From the NCBI GenBank assembly GCA_016744905.1, contig JADGDM010000020.1, forward strand, positions 1-41,893: a DNA stretch of 41,893 nucleotides, written 5' to 3'. Shown here piece after piece: positions 1-8,666 of the stretch; the first letter of the stretch is position 1; each line of letters opens with the position of its first letter. Source of the DNA: Sulfurimonadaceae bacterium (GTDB lineage Bacteria; Campylobacterota; Campylobacteria; Campylobacterales; Sulfurimonadaceae). Made by a program: the position numbers and the translations under genes. The notes below the pieces were generated by a model. That model was not told where the DNA came from and ran no database searches. It saw only the letters and a list, made by a program, of their open reading frames with translations.

Positions 1-91
1 CCATATGCTCTTCTCTCCCATCTACTTCAGTGTCATACTCAACTGTTTCTGGCTCATAATCTTTATATAAATCTGTTTTTTTATTTTTCAT
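1..91 (-). CDS. N-terminal fragment of an unknown protein
   Basis: On the minus strand an ATG at 91 opens a frame that runs off the left edge without a stop. The 30 visible residues start MKNKKTDLYKDYEPETVEYD and are strongly charged, rich in Glu and Asp, with no signal peptide or membrane segment. The Shine-Dalgarno is weak. It is divergent from mnmG and may share the promoter region at 92-192. I do not recognise the family, and too little is visible to infer a function. Confidence 0.5.
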   Translation of the reverse strand, partial: MKNKKTDLYKDYEPETVEYDTEVDGREEHM

Positions 92-146
92 AAAGACATT
101 TTAGAGCGTTTATCTTTAATTTTTTATAAATGTGATTGGCTAGACT

Positions 147-175
147 TATAATCTTAGAAAATAAAGCGCTATAAT
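147..175 (+). promoter_or_regulatory. Two -10 boxes upstream of mnmG
   Basis: TATAAT occurs exactly at 147-152 and again at 170-175, both upstream of mnmG. Campylobacterota sigma-70 promoters usually show a strong -10 with no clear -35, as here. The second box would start transcription near 182, giving a leader of about 20 bases if the 205 start is used. Confidence 0.5.
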
Positions 176-204
176 TACGTCAATTAAGCAATATGGATAA
201 ATTT

Positions 205-2085
205 ATGAATTATGACATTATAGTCGTCGGTGGTGGTCACGCTGGAGTAGAAGCCTCTCTAAGCGCAGCGCGCATGGGACACAAAACACTTTTAGTATCA
301 ATGCTTGCAGAAAATGTTGGTGCAACGTCTTGTAATCCCGCCGTTGGTGGTTTGGCAAAAGGTCACTTGGTGCGTGAGCTTGACGCACTCGGTGGACAAA
401 TGGGACTTATTACGGACGATGCCGGAATCCAGTTTAGAATTTTGAACATTACCAAAGGACCAGCAGTTCGTGGAACACGTGCACAGATTGATATGGATAA
501 GTACCGTGTCTTAGCGCGTAACTTGGTGTTAAATACGCCAAACCTTGAGTTAATTCAAGAAGTTGTGGACAGCCTTATACTAGAAGATGGGGCTGTTGTT
601 GGGGTGAAAACTGACTTACTTAATGAATATAGAGCTAAAAAAGTCATCTTAACCACCGGTACCTTTTTAAAAGGTGTGGTTCATATTGGTGAAGTGAAGC
701 AAAAAGCGGGTCGTTTTGGTGAGTTTTCTGCGGAACATCTCTCTGCGTCTTTAATTGAGGCAGGTCTTCAAGTAGGGCGTCTTAAAACAGGAACCTGTCC
801 ACGTATTGATACCTCTACCATTGATTTTTCAGTGATGGAAGAGCAAGGTGGTGACGTGGTGCCTACCCCTTTTAGTTTCCGTACGAACAGAGTAGAATTT
901 GGTAAAAATAAGCCACAAATTCCTTGTTATATCACCTATACAAACACACTGACCCATGATATTATCGAGCAAAATTTCTACCGCGCTCCGCTTTTTACAG
1001 GGCAGATTGAGGGTGTTGGACCACGTTATTGCCCCAGTATTGAAGATAAAATTAACCGTTTCAGGGACAAAGACAGACACCACCTTTTTATTGAACCACA
1101 GACGATGGACAATACGGAGTGTTATATTAATGGTATGAGTACTTCCTTACCTCCTGAAGTACAACAAGAGATGATTCACTCTATTAAAGGGATGGAAAAT
1201 GCGAAGATTGTACGTTATGGCTATGCTATTGAGTATGATTATGTCAACCCAACTGAACTTCAACATACATTAGAGACGAAAAAGGTTAAAAATCTTTATC
1301 TTGCTGGTCAGATAAATGGAACAACAGGTTATGAAGAAGCTGCCGCTCAAGGTTTGATGGCAGGGATTAATGCCTCTTTATCACTCCAAGGAAAAGAGCC
1401 ATTTATTTTACGTCGTGATGAGGCGTATATTGGTGTTTTGATTGATGACTTGGTTACCAAAGGGACAAAAGAGCCCTACCGTATGTTTACCTCACGCGCT
1501 GAGTATAGACTCCTTTTACGTGAAGAGTCTGCTGATGTAAGGCTTACATCTTATGGGCATGACTTTGGCTTGATTGATGATGAAACCTTGCGCGCTATGG
1601 AAAGTAAAAAAGCACAGATCCAAGAGGGTCATAAGAGGCTAATAGAGACAACATATACACCAAATAAAGAGTTTATCGCTTTGCTGGCGACTATTGATGA
1701 AGAAAAAATCAGTGATAAAGTGAGTGCAGAACAGATCTGTGCCCGTAAGTCATTTACAATAGAAAAACTTCTAAAAATGATGCCTGAATTTAAAAAATAC
1801 TCGCAGTACATATTAGAGGAGATTTTGGTTGAAGCAAAGTATGCGCGCTACATTGAGAAGCAGTTGGTTGATATTGCTAAAATGAAATCACAACTGCATA
1901 TTAAAATTCCTAAAGATTTTGATTTTGCTAAGGTAGATGGTTTGAGTAATGAGATTGTTGAAAAGTTTCAGACTTTTAATCCTCCAACCCTTCACGCTGC
2001 TACACAGATTGCAGGAGTAACGCCTGCGGCTATTGATATATTACATATCTATATTAAAATAGACAAAAAAAATAAGAAGAGTTAA
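205..2085 (+). CDS. mnmG: tRNA uridine-5-carboxymethylaminomethyl modification enzyme MnmG
   Basis: This is the FAD-dependent subunit that, with MnmE, modifies U34 of certain tRNAs in the cytoplasm. The 626 residues match the usual family length of about 620-630. The FAD-binding Rossmann motif GGGHAG lies at residues 9-14, followed by the conserved [11 protein letters not shown] segment. The [12 protein letters not shown] motif carries the conserved catalytic cysteine. [13 protein letters not shown] closes the second FAD-binding part. An in-frame ATG at 193 would add four residues, but GGAT at 195-198 is well placed for the ATG at 205, and [11 protein letters not shown] is the usual family start. 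The next gene begins directly after the stop codon, so the two are probably co-transcribed. Confidence 0.96.
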   Translation: MNYDIIVVGGGHAGVEASLSAARMGHKTLLVSMLAENVGATSCNPAVGGLAKGHLVRELDALGGQMGLITDDAGIQFRILNITKGPAVRGTRAQIDMDKYRVLARNLVLNTPNLELIQEVVDSLILEDGAVVGVKTDLLNEYRAKKVILTTGTFLKGVVHIGEVKQKAGRFGEFSAEHLSASLIEAGLQVGRLKTGTCPRIDTSTIDFSVMEEQGGDVVPTPFSFRTNRVEFGKNKPQIPCYITYTNTLTHDIIEQNFYRAPLFTGQIEGVGPRYCPSIEDKINRFRDKDRHHLFIEPQTMDNTECYINGMSTSLPPEVQQEMIHSIKGMENAKIVRYGYAIEYDYVNPTELQHTLETKKVKNLYLAGQINGTTGYEEAAAQGLMAGINASLSLQGKEPFILRRDEAYIGVLIDDLVTKGTKEPYRMFTSRAEYRLLLREESADVRLTSYGHDFGLIDDETLRAMESKKAQIQEGHKRLIETTYTPNKEFIALLATIDEEKISDKVSAEQICARKSFTIEKLLKMMPEFKKYSQYILEEILVEAKYARYIEKQLVDIAKMKSQLHIKIPKDFDFAKVDGLSNEIVEKFQTFNPPTLHAATQIAGVTPAAIDILHIYIKIDKKNKKS

Positions 2086-2949
2086 ATGAAAAATTTTATT
2101 TATGTACACACGGGACACCGTATCGGACTAGATCGTTTTAGAAGAATGGCGGCCATTATTGAGCACCTTCAAGATATGGAGATAACACTGTTGACCTCAG
2201 ATTATCGTATAGCGGGTGTTGGACGTCAGTATGGCTTTAAAAAGTCTGTTGGCGTGGATATTGTTAGAAATATTCCTCAGATTTCTCACCATGGAGATAA
2301 GATGGTGTTTGATTCGGACGAATTAAACTTGGTCTTACTTGAAGATATGGCCAATTATTTTTCTACATTTATTCGTATGAATGACAAGGTAGAGATTGAA
2401 CAGCACCCTAAAGAGTTGATTATTAACCCTTATAATGGGGATACTCAAAATTTCAAATCTTACGCTATTGGTGATAAATATTTTGGAGAGTTCAAAAAAA
2501 ATATCAAAGTAGGGCTTTTCTTTGGTGATGATGACTATGAGGAAGATCTCCTACGATATAGTGATATTTTTGAAACACTGAATCCAGAACTACTTTTAGG
2601 TTTCTACTATTTCTTAGACTATGAAGAAAAACTCTCCGCAAAGTTCAAAACCATTCATGAAGAAGAAGATTATGATGAGGTAATTACTCAAAGTGAAGTC
2701 CTCATCACCTCTTCTCCACAAGCAACACTTGAGTCTTTGGCCTCAGGTGGACGACCAATATATATCCAGCGCGCTGACTATGCGGATGATTTTATACCCC
2801 TCTTTGAATCACTAAATATTCCTGTTTTGAGAGATTTTGATAAGGCGCTCTTATTAACGACATTTGATTCAGTTTTATCACTAGAGTATCACAAACCATT
2901 ACAAAACAGTCAAAAAATAGCTGAATTTATTAAGTCTAGCTTTAATTAA
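2086..2949 (+). CDS. Putative GT-B-fold glycosyltransferase-like protein
   Basis: This 287-residue protein starts on the base after the mnmG stop codon, and AAGAAGAG inside the end of mnmG serves as Shine-Dalgarno, so translational coupling is likely. It has no signal peptide or membrane helix. The N-terminus (IYVHTGHRIGLDRFRRM) and the late segment SSPQATLESLASGGRPIYI resemble GT-B enzymes of the MurG/PseG type, where a Ser/Gly-rich loop and a Glu contact the nucleotide sugar. That is a fold-level guess: no substrate or partner can be read from the sequence. The position between mnmG and petABC gives little functional help. A conserved protein of unknown function is the alternative call. Confidence 0.75.
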   Translation: MKNFIYVHTGHRIGLDRFRRMAAIIEHLQDMEITLLTSDYRIAGVGRQYGFKKSVGVDIVRNIPQISHHGDKMVFDSDELNLVLLEDMANYFSTFIRMNDKVEIEQHPKELIINPYNGDTQNFKSYAIGDKYFGEFKKNIKVGLFFGDDDYEEDLLRYSDIFETLNPELLLGFYYFLDYEEKLSAKFKTIHEEEDYDEVITQSEVLITSSPQATLESLASGGRPIYIQRADYADDFIPLFESLNIPVLRDFDKALLLTTFDSVLSLEYHKPLQNSQKIAEFIKSSFN

Positions 2950-3010
2950 TACACTATTCAATTACCTTTAGATACAGTAGCGTTACTAAATCTATACAGG
3001 TGAGTGAAAA

Positions 3011-3535
3011 ATGGAAAATAATAGCAGACGTGGCTTTATGGGCAAAGCTTTTGGCGCCGTAGCTGGTGTTGGAGCAGTTGGTTCATTGGTTGCAATGAAA
3101 CAGACTTGGGATCCTCTCCCAAGTGTTAAAGCAGCAGGTTTTACAAACGTAGACTTGACAACAGTAGAGGCAAATGTTCTCGTTGTTGAAAAATGGAGAG
3201 GGAAACCTATCTTCATTCTTAAAAAAACTCCAGAAATGTTAGCAAAGCAAAATGACGAGCAAAATGCACGTGATATTAAAGTAGGTGAAGATTCATACTT
3301 AGTATGTATTGGTCTTTGTACACACCTAGGTTGTATCCCAGCGTATGCCTCAGGCGAAGAGAAATTCAAATGTGCTTGTCATGGTGGAGAATTTGATACC
3401 TCAGGTATTGATATCTTACTTCCACCTCCATCCCCTTTACCAATTCCACCATTTAAAATTGATGGAACAACATTGGTTCTAGGTGAAGAGGGTGAAGAGT
3501 ACAAAAAAATGAAAGAAGCTGGCGTTACCGTCTAA
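3011..3535 (+). CDS. petA: Ubiquinol/menaquinol:cytochrome c oxidoreductase, Rieske iron-sulfur subunit
   Basis: This is the [2Fe-2S] subunit that takes the first electron from quinol. The 174 residues begin with a Tat-type signal anchor: SRRGFMG at 5-11, then a Gly/Ala/Val hydrophobic stretch to about residue 29, as expected for a Rieske protein exported folded and kept membrane-anchored. Cluster ligands are clear: CTHLGC at 103-108 (Cys103, His105, and Cys108 for the disulfide) and CACHGG at 121-126 (Cys121 disulfide, Cys123, His124). The Pro-rich PPPSPLPIPPF follows, as in the family. AGGTGAG precedes the ATG. It is the first gene of petABC, 18 bases before petB. Confidence 0.96.
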   Translation: MENNSRRGFMGKAFGAVAGVGAVGSLVAMKQTWDPLPSVKAAGFTNVDLTTVEANVLVVEKWRGKPIFILKKTPEMLAKQNDEQNARDIKVGEDSYLVCIGLCTHLGCIPAYASGEEKFKCACHGGEFDTSGIDILLPPPSPLPIPPFKIDGTTLVLGEEGEEYKKMKEAGVTV

Positions 3536-3553
3536 GCTTGAAAGGATAAATTT

Positions 3554-4768
3554 ATGGCACATTTCGAAAAAGCAAAAAGTATTCATGATTGGTTAGATCA
3601 ACGTTTAGCGATTGATAAAGTCAACAAAGTAATGCAAACTGAGTATTGGATTCCTAAAAATATTAACTTTCTATGGGCAATGGGGATGGTTCTTGTAATC
3701 ACTTTCATGATGCTTTTAGTTTCTGGAATCTTTCTATTAATGTATTATCAACCAAATATCGCAACGGCGTTTGACAGTGTAAACTACACAATTATGCGCG
3801 AAGTTGAGTTTGGCTGGTTATGGAGACATGTTCACGCCGTTGCTGCGTCAGTTGTTTTCTTAATTATCTACATCCACATGTTTACAGGTATCTATTACGG
3901 CTCTTACAAAAAGGGACGTGAGATGATCTGGATCTCTGGTATGCTTCTTTTTGTTGCATTTTCAGCAGAAGCATTTTCTGGTTATATGCTTCCATGGGGT
4001 CAAATGTCTTACTGGGCAGGAATGGTTATTACTAATCTTTTCTCACTTGGTTCTTTAGAGATGAATGGAATTGTTGAATGGATTCGTGGGGATTATGTTC
4101 CTGCACAAGCTTTTTTAACACGTTTCTTTATGCTTCACGTACTTCTTGTGCCTTTAGCAATTATGGCACTTATTGGTATCCACTTTGCAGCGCTTAGAAT
4201 TCCTCACGTTAATAACCAAGATGGTGATGAGTTTGATTATGATGAAGAGTCTGCTAAGTATTTAGCGGGAGACACAAAAGGTTCTAAAGTGATCCGTTTT
4301 GCAAATGATTTTTTAAGTAAAGATCTATTTGTAGTCGCTGTTTACCTAATCTTTTTCTTCTATCTTGTATTTTGGAACTATGGTTTTGCTATGGATCCGG
4401 TTAACTTTGATCCAGCTGATGGTCTAAAAACTCCAGCACATATCTACCCTGAGTGGTACTTCTTATGGTCTTATGAGATTTTACGTCCATTTTCTAAAGA
4501 TATTGGTTTGATGGCTTTTGGTTTTGCACAAGTGATCTTTGTTCTTCTTCCTTTCTTAGATAGAAGTCCAAATGTAGCACCGGCTAATCGTCGTGGTCCA
4601 TTTGCTATCTGGTTCTGGTTAATGATTGTTGACCTTATCGCTTTAACAGCGATGGGTAAACTACCACCAGAAGGTATCTTTAGTACAATTGGTCTGTATG
4701 CAGCAGTTACTTTCATCGCACTATGGGTGGCTTTGCCATTCATAACGATGATGGAAAAAAAGAAATAA
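3554..4768 (+). CDS. petB: Cytochrome b subunit of the bc1-type complex
   Basis: This polytopic membrane protein carries both b haems and both quinone sites. At 404 residues it is a full-length fused cytochrome b of the bc1 type, not split like b6/subunit IV. Haem ligands are His94 and His108 in helix B and His195 and His210 in helix D. GYMLPWGQMSYW (143-154) forms the family Qo-site helix, and PEWYFL (299-304) carries the catalytic Pro-Glu-Trp-Tyr motif. The helix D histidines are separated by 14 residues rather than the 13 usual in proteobacterial and mitochondrial proteins. AAGGA lies eight bases before the ATG. It is flanked by petA and petC. Confidence 0.97.
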   Translation: MAHFEKAKSIHDWLDQRLAIDKVNKVMQTEYWIPKNINFLWAMGMVLVITFMMLLVSGIFLLMYYQPNIATAFDSVNYTIMREVEFGWLWRHVHAVAASVVFLIIYIHMFTGIYYGSYKKGREMIWISGMLLFVAFSAEAFSGYMLPWGQMSYWAGMVITNLFSLGSLEMNGIVEWIRGDYVPAQAFLTRFFMLHVLLVPLAIMALIGIHFAALRIPHVNNQDGDEFDYDEESAKYLAGDTKGSKVIRFANDFLSKDLFVVAVYLIFFFYLVFWNYGFAMDPVNFDPADGLKTPAHIYPEWYFLWSYEILRPFSKDIGLMAFGFAQVIFVLLPFLDRSPNVAPANRRGPFAIWFWLMIVDLIALTAMGKLPPEGIFSTIGLYAAVTFIALWVALPFITMMEKKK

Positions 4769-4775
4769 GGGGAGC

Positions 4776-5714
4776 ATGATGAAAGAATTTATAATATTAG
4801 GTGTCGTGACTTTCTTTTCACTGGTAACGTACTATTTGGTTGAGCCTTATGCTCACCACGTAATGCATCCACACGTTGATAGCAAGCATTTTGCTTATGC
4901 TGATCTTCCAGCACTTGAAAAAGTGGGTAATGCTGAAGATGGCGCAAACACATTTATGGCTGGCGGTTGTATCGGTTGTCATAATGTTGAGTCTATCGGT
5001 ATGATGACGGGTATGGATGCTTTGGCTTCTGCTCAGGCTTTTGGTGGTGTTAATCCACCAGACTTAAGTAATGCGGGAACAATTTATGATGAAAAGTTCT
5101 TAGCAGACTTAATTCGTAACCCAGCCCATGCAACCATGGTTGAACACAAATTTTCTGATGTTAAACCTCACCCAATGCCACCGTTTTATGGCGCTGGTGG
5201 AGATATGGATCAAGAAGTTGCGGATATCGTTGCTTACTTAAAATCTATTGCAAAACCTGCTGAAGAGATTACTCCTGCTATGGCATATAACAATGCTTGT
5301 GGTCGTTGTCACTCACTTAAGTATGAGGGTTGGACTCAAATGGGTGAAAAACCAAACTTTAAATACAAAAAAGACGAGCTTCGTTATGACGCTAATGTTC
5401 TTGAGTATCAAGAGGGTGTAACTAAATATATGGGTAAACTGCCTCCAGATTTATCTATGTATTACAAATCTCGTGGAGCACACTTCATTGAGACATTTAT
5501 TGAAGATCCACAAACACACTTAGCGGGAACTGCTATGCCTCGTGTTGGTGTAACTGCTGATAGTGCTGAAAAAATTGTTGAGCATTTAGCAGACAGTGCA
5601 GACACTAAACGTGTTGAACGTGAATCAATTGCTAAAAATGTAATGATTTATCTTTTAATCTTTACTATCTTTGCTTATCTTTGGAAACGTCAAGTTTGGA
5701 AAGAACTTCACTAA
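4776..5714 (+). CDS. petC: Di-haem cytochrome c subunit of the bc1-type complex
   Basis: This takes the place of cytochrome c1. The 312 residues contain two c-type haem sites, CIGCH at 65-69 and CGRCH at 175-179, in two cytochrome c domains. It is a di-haem protein of the kind known from Campylobacterota rather than the single-haem c1 of most proteobacteria. The N-terminal hydrophobic segment (about 5-22) is a signal anchor, and a second membrane helix lies near the C-terminus (about 288-304) before a short basic tail. AGGGGAG sits directly upstream. ATG at 4776 and at 4779 are both possible starts. It is the last gene of petABC, followed by a hairpin at 5738-5763. Confidence 0.95.
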   Translation: MMKEFIILGVVTFFSLVTYYLVEPYAHHVMHPHVDSKHFAYADLPALEKVGNAEDGANTFMAGGCIGCHNVESIGMMTGMDALASAQAFGGVNPPDLSNAGTIYDEKFLADLIRNPAHATMVEHKFSDVKPHPMPPFYGAGGDMDQEVADIVAYLKSIAKPAEEITPAMAYNNACGRCHSLKYEGWTQMGEKPNFKYKKDELRYDANVLEYQEGVTKYMGKLPPDLSMYYKSRGAHFIETFIEDPQTHLAGTAMPRVGVTADSAEKIVEHLADSADTKRVERESIAKNVMIYLLIFTIFAYLWKRQVWKELH

Positions 5715-5737
5715 TTCAAACAGCAAAAATTATAATG

Positions 5738-5763
5738 TAAGAGAGAATTCTGATTCTCTCTTA
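5738..5763 (+). terminator. Probable intrinsic terminator of petABC
   Basis: A perfect 11-bp inverted repeat (TAAGAGAGAAT with ATTCTCTCTTA) encloses the loop TCTG, 23 bases after the petC stop. No long T-run follows, so it may be a weak terminator or an mRNA 3'-end stabiliser. The remaining 200 bases before the porin hold the FNR-like box at 5810-5823 and a small inverted repeat (TGCTA-GCA-TAGCA) at 5918-5930. Confidence 0.6.
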
Positions 5764-5809
5764 TAACTTCTTCCAATAAGTAACATAAATCTTCACACTT
5801 CTTAAGAAA

Positions 5810-5823
5810 TTGACTTAAATCAA
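5810..5823. promoter_or_regulatory. FNR/CRP-family-like operator upstream of porin 1
   Basis: TTGACTTAAATCAA fits the classic FNR-family dyad TTGA-N6-TCAA exactly. It lies about 140 bases before the porin gene. A near copy differing at two positions lies before the paralogous porin at 7321-7334. Regulation by an FNR/CRP-type factor, for example in response to oxygen or nitrogen oxides, is inferred. Confidence 0.45.
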
Positions 5824-5964
5824 CCTTATTACATCAAATTAGGACTATTATTTAACTGGTACTTATTTTGCTTTACTAACTTTGTTATTTAAGTTTACAG
5901 GCAAAGGTATATTGTTGTGCTAGCATAGCAGTAACTCAATAAGATAAAAATTTAAGGAATGAAA

Positions 5965-7239
5965 ATGAAAAAATTAGTATTATCTTTAGCGGCAACTCCG
6001 TTAATCCTAGGTGCGTTAAGCGTTCAAGCAAGTGCAGCAGAAGAGGGATTTAATATTCTTAGTGATGTTAAAGTAGCGGGTCAAATTCGTCCACGTTATG
6101 AAAATGCAAGTTCAAGTGCAGATGGTGATGTTGCAGCGCAAGCAGCAACAGCTAGAACAAACATTAACTTAAGTGCTAACCTGTTTCAAGTAGAAAACTT
6201 AACTGCAAATATTGGTGTAACATCTGTTAATTCACTTGGTCTTAACAATAATGCTTTCCAAGGTGATGATGGTAGTGATGCAACAAATAAAATTGTTGAT
6301 CCTCTAGCTGCACGTATCAATGTTGGTAACATGAACTATAAAATCAATAAAACAAACCTAATGTTAGGTCGTGCGGTTGTAAATCTTGACAACCAACGTT
6401 TTATTGGTTCAGTTGGTTGGAGACAAATGGAAGCATCTTTAGATGTTGCTGCTGTTTCTGACAACAGTGTTGAAAATCTTAAACTATTTGCAGCCTACGC
6501 AGTAAATGCAAATACGGTTAAAGGGACAGCCGTTGATACCAACTCAGCACTATTTAACGCAAACTATAAAGTTATGGATGAGTTAAGTGTAACAGGTTAT
6601 GCGTATATGATGAGTTCACTCTCTGATACTTATGGTTTAGCACTAACAGGTAAGGTTGGCTTAGGTGAAGGTATGAATTTAACATACCGCGCAGAGTATG
6701 CAATGCAAACAGAAGCGAGTTTAGAAACTAGAGATACAACCAATGCAACGTCTAATGTAAGTGGAAACTATGTTAATGTTGATGTAGGTGGTGTATTTGC
6801 TGGTGTTATTGCAGGACTTAACTATGAGATGCTAAGTGGAACTGATGGCGATGCAACAAATCCTACAGCTCAATTTAATCCAGCATTTGGTACAAATCAT
6901 AAATTTAATGGTTGGGCAGATGTGTTTTACGTGGGTAACGCTGGATACGCTGGTGGTCTTAATGATCTTAATGTACGTTTAGGTTATAAAGCTAAGGGTA
7001 TTGGTAAATTTTTAGTAATGTACCACATGTTCTCAGAAAATACTGCTACTGCTGGTTCAGCTGAAGCATACGGTAATGAACTAGATCTTCTTTATGCTAA
7101 TAAAGTTCCTGGTGTAAATGGTCTTTCCGGACTTATTAAATACGCAATGTATATGGATGACACATCTACAAACAAGGGTGTGAATAAAGATGTTTCTAAA
7201 GCTTGGTTAGGTTTAGATTATAAATTTAAAACTAACTAG
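5965..7239 (+). CDS. Outer-membrane porin (Campylobacterota major porin type), copy 1
   Basis: This 424-residue protein has a signal peptide (MKKLVLSLAATPLILGALSVQASA, shown here only in part as MKKLVLSLAA...QASA) and a mature part starting near AEEGFN. The rest shows alternating polar and hydrophobic strands, Gly/Asn/Thr-rich loops and a C-terminal WLGLDYKF strand ending, as in outer-membrane beta-barrels. ATG at 5959 is also in frame, but AAGGA touches it. The ATG at 5965 has proper spacing and is preferred. The next gene is a clear paralogue: both have GxIRPRYE/GELRPRYE near residue 40 and NLD(N)-(Q/E)RFIGS near the middle. An Opr-family diffusion porin is the likely role; substrate selectivity cannot be seen. 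Confidence 0.85.
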   Translation: MKKLVLSLAATPLILGALSVQASAAEEGFNILSDVKVAGQIRPRYENASSSADGDVAAQAATARTNINLSANLFQVENLTANIGVTSVNSLGLNNNAFQGDDGSDATNKIVDPLAARINVGNMNYKINKTNLMLGRAVVNLDNQRFIGSVGWRQMEASLDVAAVSDNSVENLKLFAAYAVNANTVKGTAVDTNSALFNANYKVMDELSVTGYAYMMSSLSDTYGLALTGKVGLGEGMNLTYRAEYAMQTEASLETRDTTNATSNVSGNYVNVDVGGVFAGVIAGLNYEMLSGTDGDATNPTAQFNPAFGTNHKFNGWADVFYVGNAGYAGGLNDLNVRLGYKAKGIGKFLVMYHMFSENTATAGSAEAYGNELDLLYANKVPGVNGLSGLIKYAMYMDDTSTNKGVNKDVSKAWLGLDYKFKTN

Positions 7240-7257
7240 TCTATATTTATAACAATG

Positions 7258-7282
7258 TTAGAGTCTTTTTTTAAGACTCTAA
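7258..7282 (+). terminator. Intrinsic terminator after porin 1
   Basis: TTAGAGTCTT and AAGACTCTAA form a perfect 10-bp stem around a T5 loop, 18 bases after the porin stop codon. This separates the two porin genes into different transcripts, at least partly. The sequence after the stem is not T-rich. Confidence 0.65.
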
Positions 7283-7320
7283 TCCCTCAGAAATTTAACA
7301 AATCCCCCAAATTACCGATC

Positions 7321-7334
7321 TTAACTCAAATCAA
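7321..7334. promoter_or_regulatory. Degenerate FNR/CRP-like box upstream of porin 2
   Basis: TTAACTCAAATCAA differs from the box at 5810-5823 at two positions. One change destroys the left TTGA half-site. It ends 18 bases before the porin 2 start codon, so if it is bound the effect would probably be repression. It could equally be the decayed remnant of a duplicated promoter. Confidence 0.25.
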
Positions 7335-7352
7335 TTTAGGTAAACTACACTT

Positions 7353-8576
7353 ATGAAACATATTATATTTTTACAACTATTTTTATTCACTTTAATGGCA
7401 AATGAATACACGTTAACCGTCTTAGACGAAGTTGAAGTCAGTGGCGAACTGCGTCCACGTTATGAAGTGGCGAATGATGGAGTCAATAAAATTGCTAATG
7501 CTTTTACCACACGTCTAAATTTGGGACTTGAAACAAAAAAATTATTCAGTATTGAAAACTTAAGTGCACTTATTGAGTTCAATGGAAATATTAACTTGAG
7601 TCTTGATCCATATAATTCATTAGAAAATGGAAAAGTTGACTATACAATTATTGCTGATCCCGCAGGCACTCGAATTTCAAAGTTACAACTAAAATATTTG
7701 TGGAACAAGACAGAACTGTTAGCGGGTAGAGAAGCTGTTAATTTAGATAATGAACGTTTTATTGGTAGTGATAATTTTAGACAGCAGTATCAAAGTTTTG
7801 ATCTACTTAGTGTTCAAGATAAAACATTAGAGAACTTAGAACTATATGCCGCTTTTTTAGCGCGCCAACAAGCGGTCGCTTCTTCACAAGCGTTTAATGA
7901 AGCCTTGATTTTCAATATGGCGTATAGCTTAGCAGCACCTATGAAATTGGTGGGCTACACCTATTTGATTAATCAACATTCTGATACCTATGGCTTAAGT
8001 GCTAGTGGGGTCTTTAAAACGGATGATATGTCGCTTAAATATCGCATTGAGGGAGCCAAACAAGTTAATCCTACTCTATCAACAAGACTACAAAATGTGG
8101 ATTCACTTTATTATACTTTTGATATGAAGTTAGACTATTTGGGTTTTTTTGCGGGAATTGAGTATGAGGTCTTAGGGGGAGGTACCAATGCTACAGATGC
8201 AAGTTTTGCCACTCCATATGCTTCACTACACTCGTTTAATGGTGATGCAGATATCTTTTTAACTACCCCACAAGGAGGCCTCATTGATGTCCATTCTCAA
8301 CTTGGGTTTCACTCAGACAATTTGGGAAAATTTAAGGGTGATTATCACTTTTATAGCAGTGAAAAAGTGATGACTAATTTTTATGGAAATGACAGTACAA
8401 ATTTAGGATCAGAATTTGACCTCTCTTATGAAAAAGATATTGATTCAGTTAAAGGACTAAGTGCACTGATTCAAGCAGCATTTTACTTCTCTGGAACAAT
8501 TGTTCAAGGTGGACAAGACTATACCAATAATGTTCAAAAAGTTTGGCTTCAGTTGGATTATAAGTTTCTCTTGTAA
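7353..8576 (+). CDS. Outer-membrane porin, copy 2 (paralogue of the preceding gene)
   Basis: This 407-residue protein has a short signal peptide (MKHIIFLQLFLFTLMA, then NEYTLT). It has the same architecture as the preceding porin: GELRPRYE, then NLDNERFIGSDNFRQ, then HSDTYGLSASG (copy 1 has LSDTYGLALTG), and a C-terminal WLQLDYKF strand. Identity is patchy, so the duplication is old. Codon use is less biased than in copy 1, which suggests lower expression. Loop regions between the conserved strands differ most, so the two may differ in selectivity. It could be conditionally expressed relative to copy 1. Confidence 0.8.
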   Translation: MKHIIFLQLFLFTLMANEYTLTVLDEVEVSGELRPRYEVANDGVNKIANAFTTRLNLGLETKKLFSIENLSALIEFNGNINLSLDPYNSLENGKVDYTIIADPAGTRISKLQLKYLWNKTELLAGREAVNLDNERFIGSDNFRQQYQSFDLLSVQDKTLENLELYAAFLARQQAVASSQAFNEALIFNMAYSLAAPMKLVGYTYLINQHSDTYGLSASGVFKTDDMSLKYRIEGAKQVNPTLSTRLQNVDSLYYTFDMKLDYLGFFAGIEYEVLGGGTNATDASFATPYASLHSFNGDADIFLTTPQGGLIDVHSQLGFHSDNLGKFKGDYHFYSSEKVMTNFYGNDSTNLGSEFDLSYEKDIDSVKGLSALIQAAFYFSGTIVQGGQDYTNNVQKVWLQLDYKFLL

Positions 8577-8622
8577 AAAAGACTACCTATCATTTATCAA
8601 GAGAAATAGAGACTTCTACAGC

Positions 8623-8628
8623 TATAAT
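8623..8628 (+). promoter_or_regulatory. -10 box upstream of moaA
   Basis: An exact TATAAT lies 38 bases before the moaA start codon, with no clear -35. It would drive moaA, queE and queD, whose coding regions are 3 bases apart. Confidence 0.45.
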
Positions 8629-8666
8629 ACAAAAAATCAAAATAATTTTAATACAAAAGATAATAG

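Noticed and set aside
829-1083. Antisense open frame inside mnmG
   Set aside because: It mirrors a highly conserved MnmG coding region in another frame and has no Shine-Dalgarno. Similar shadow frames inside other genes were dropped for the same reason.
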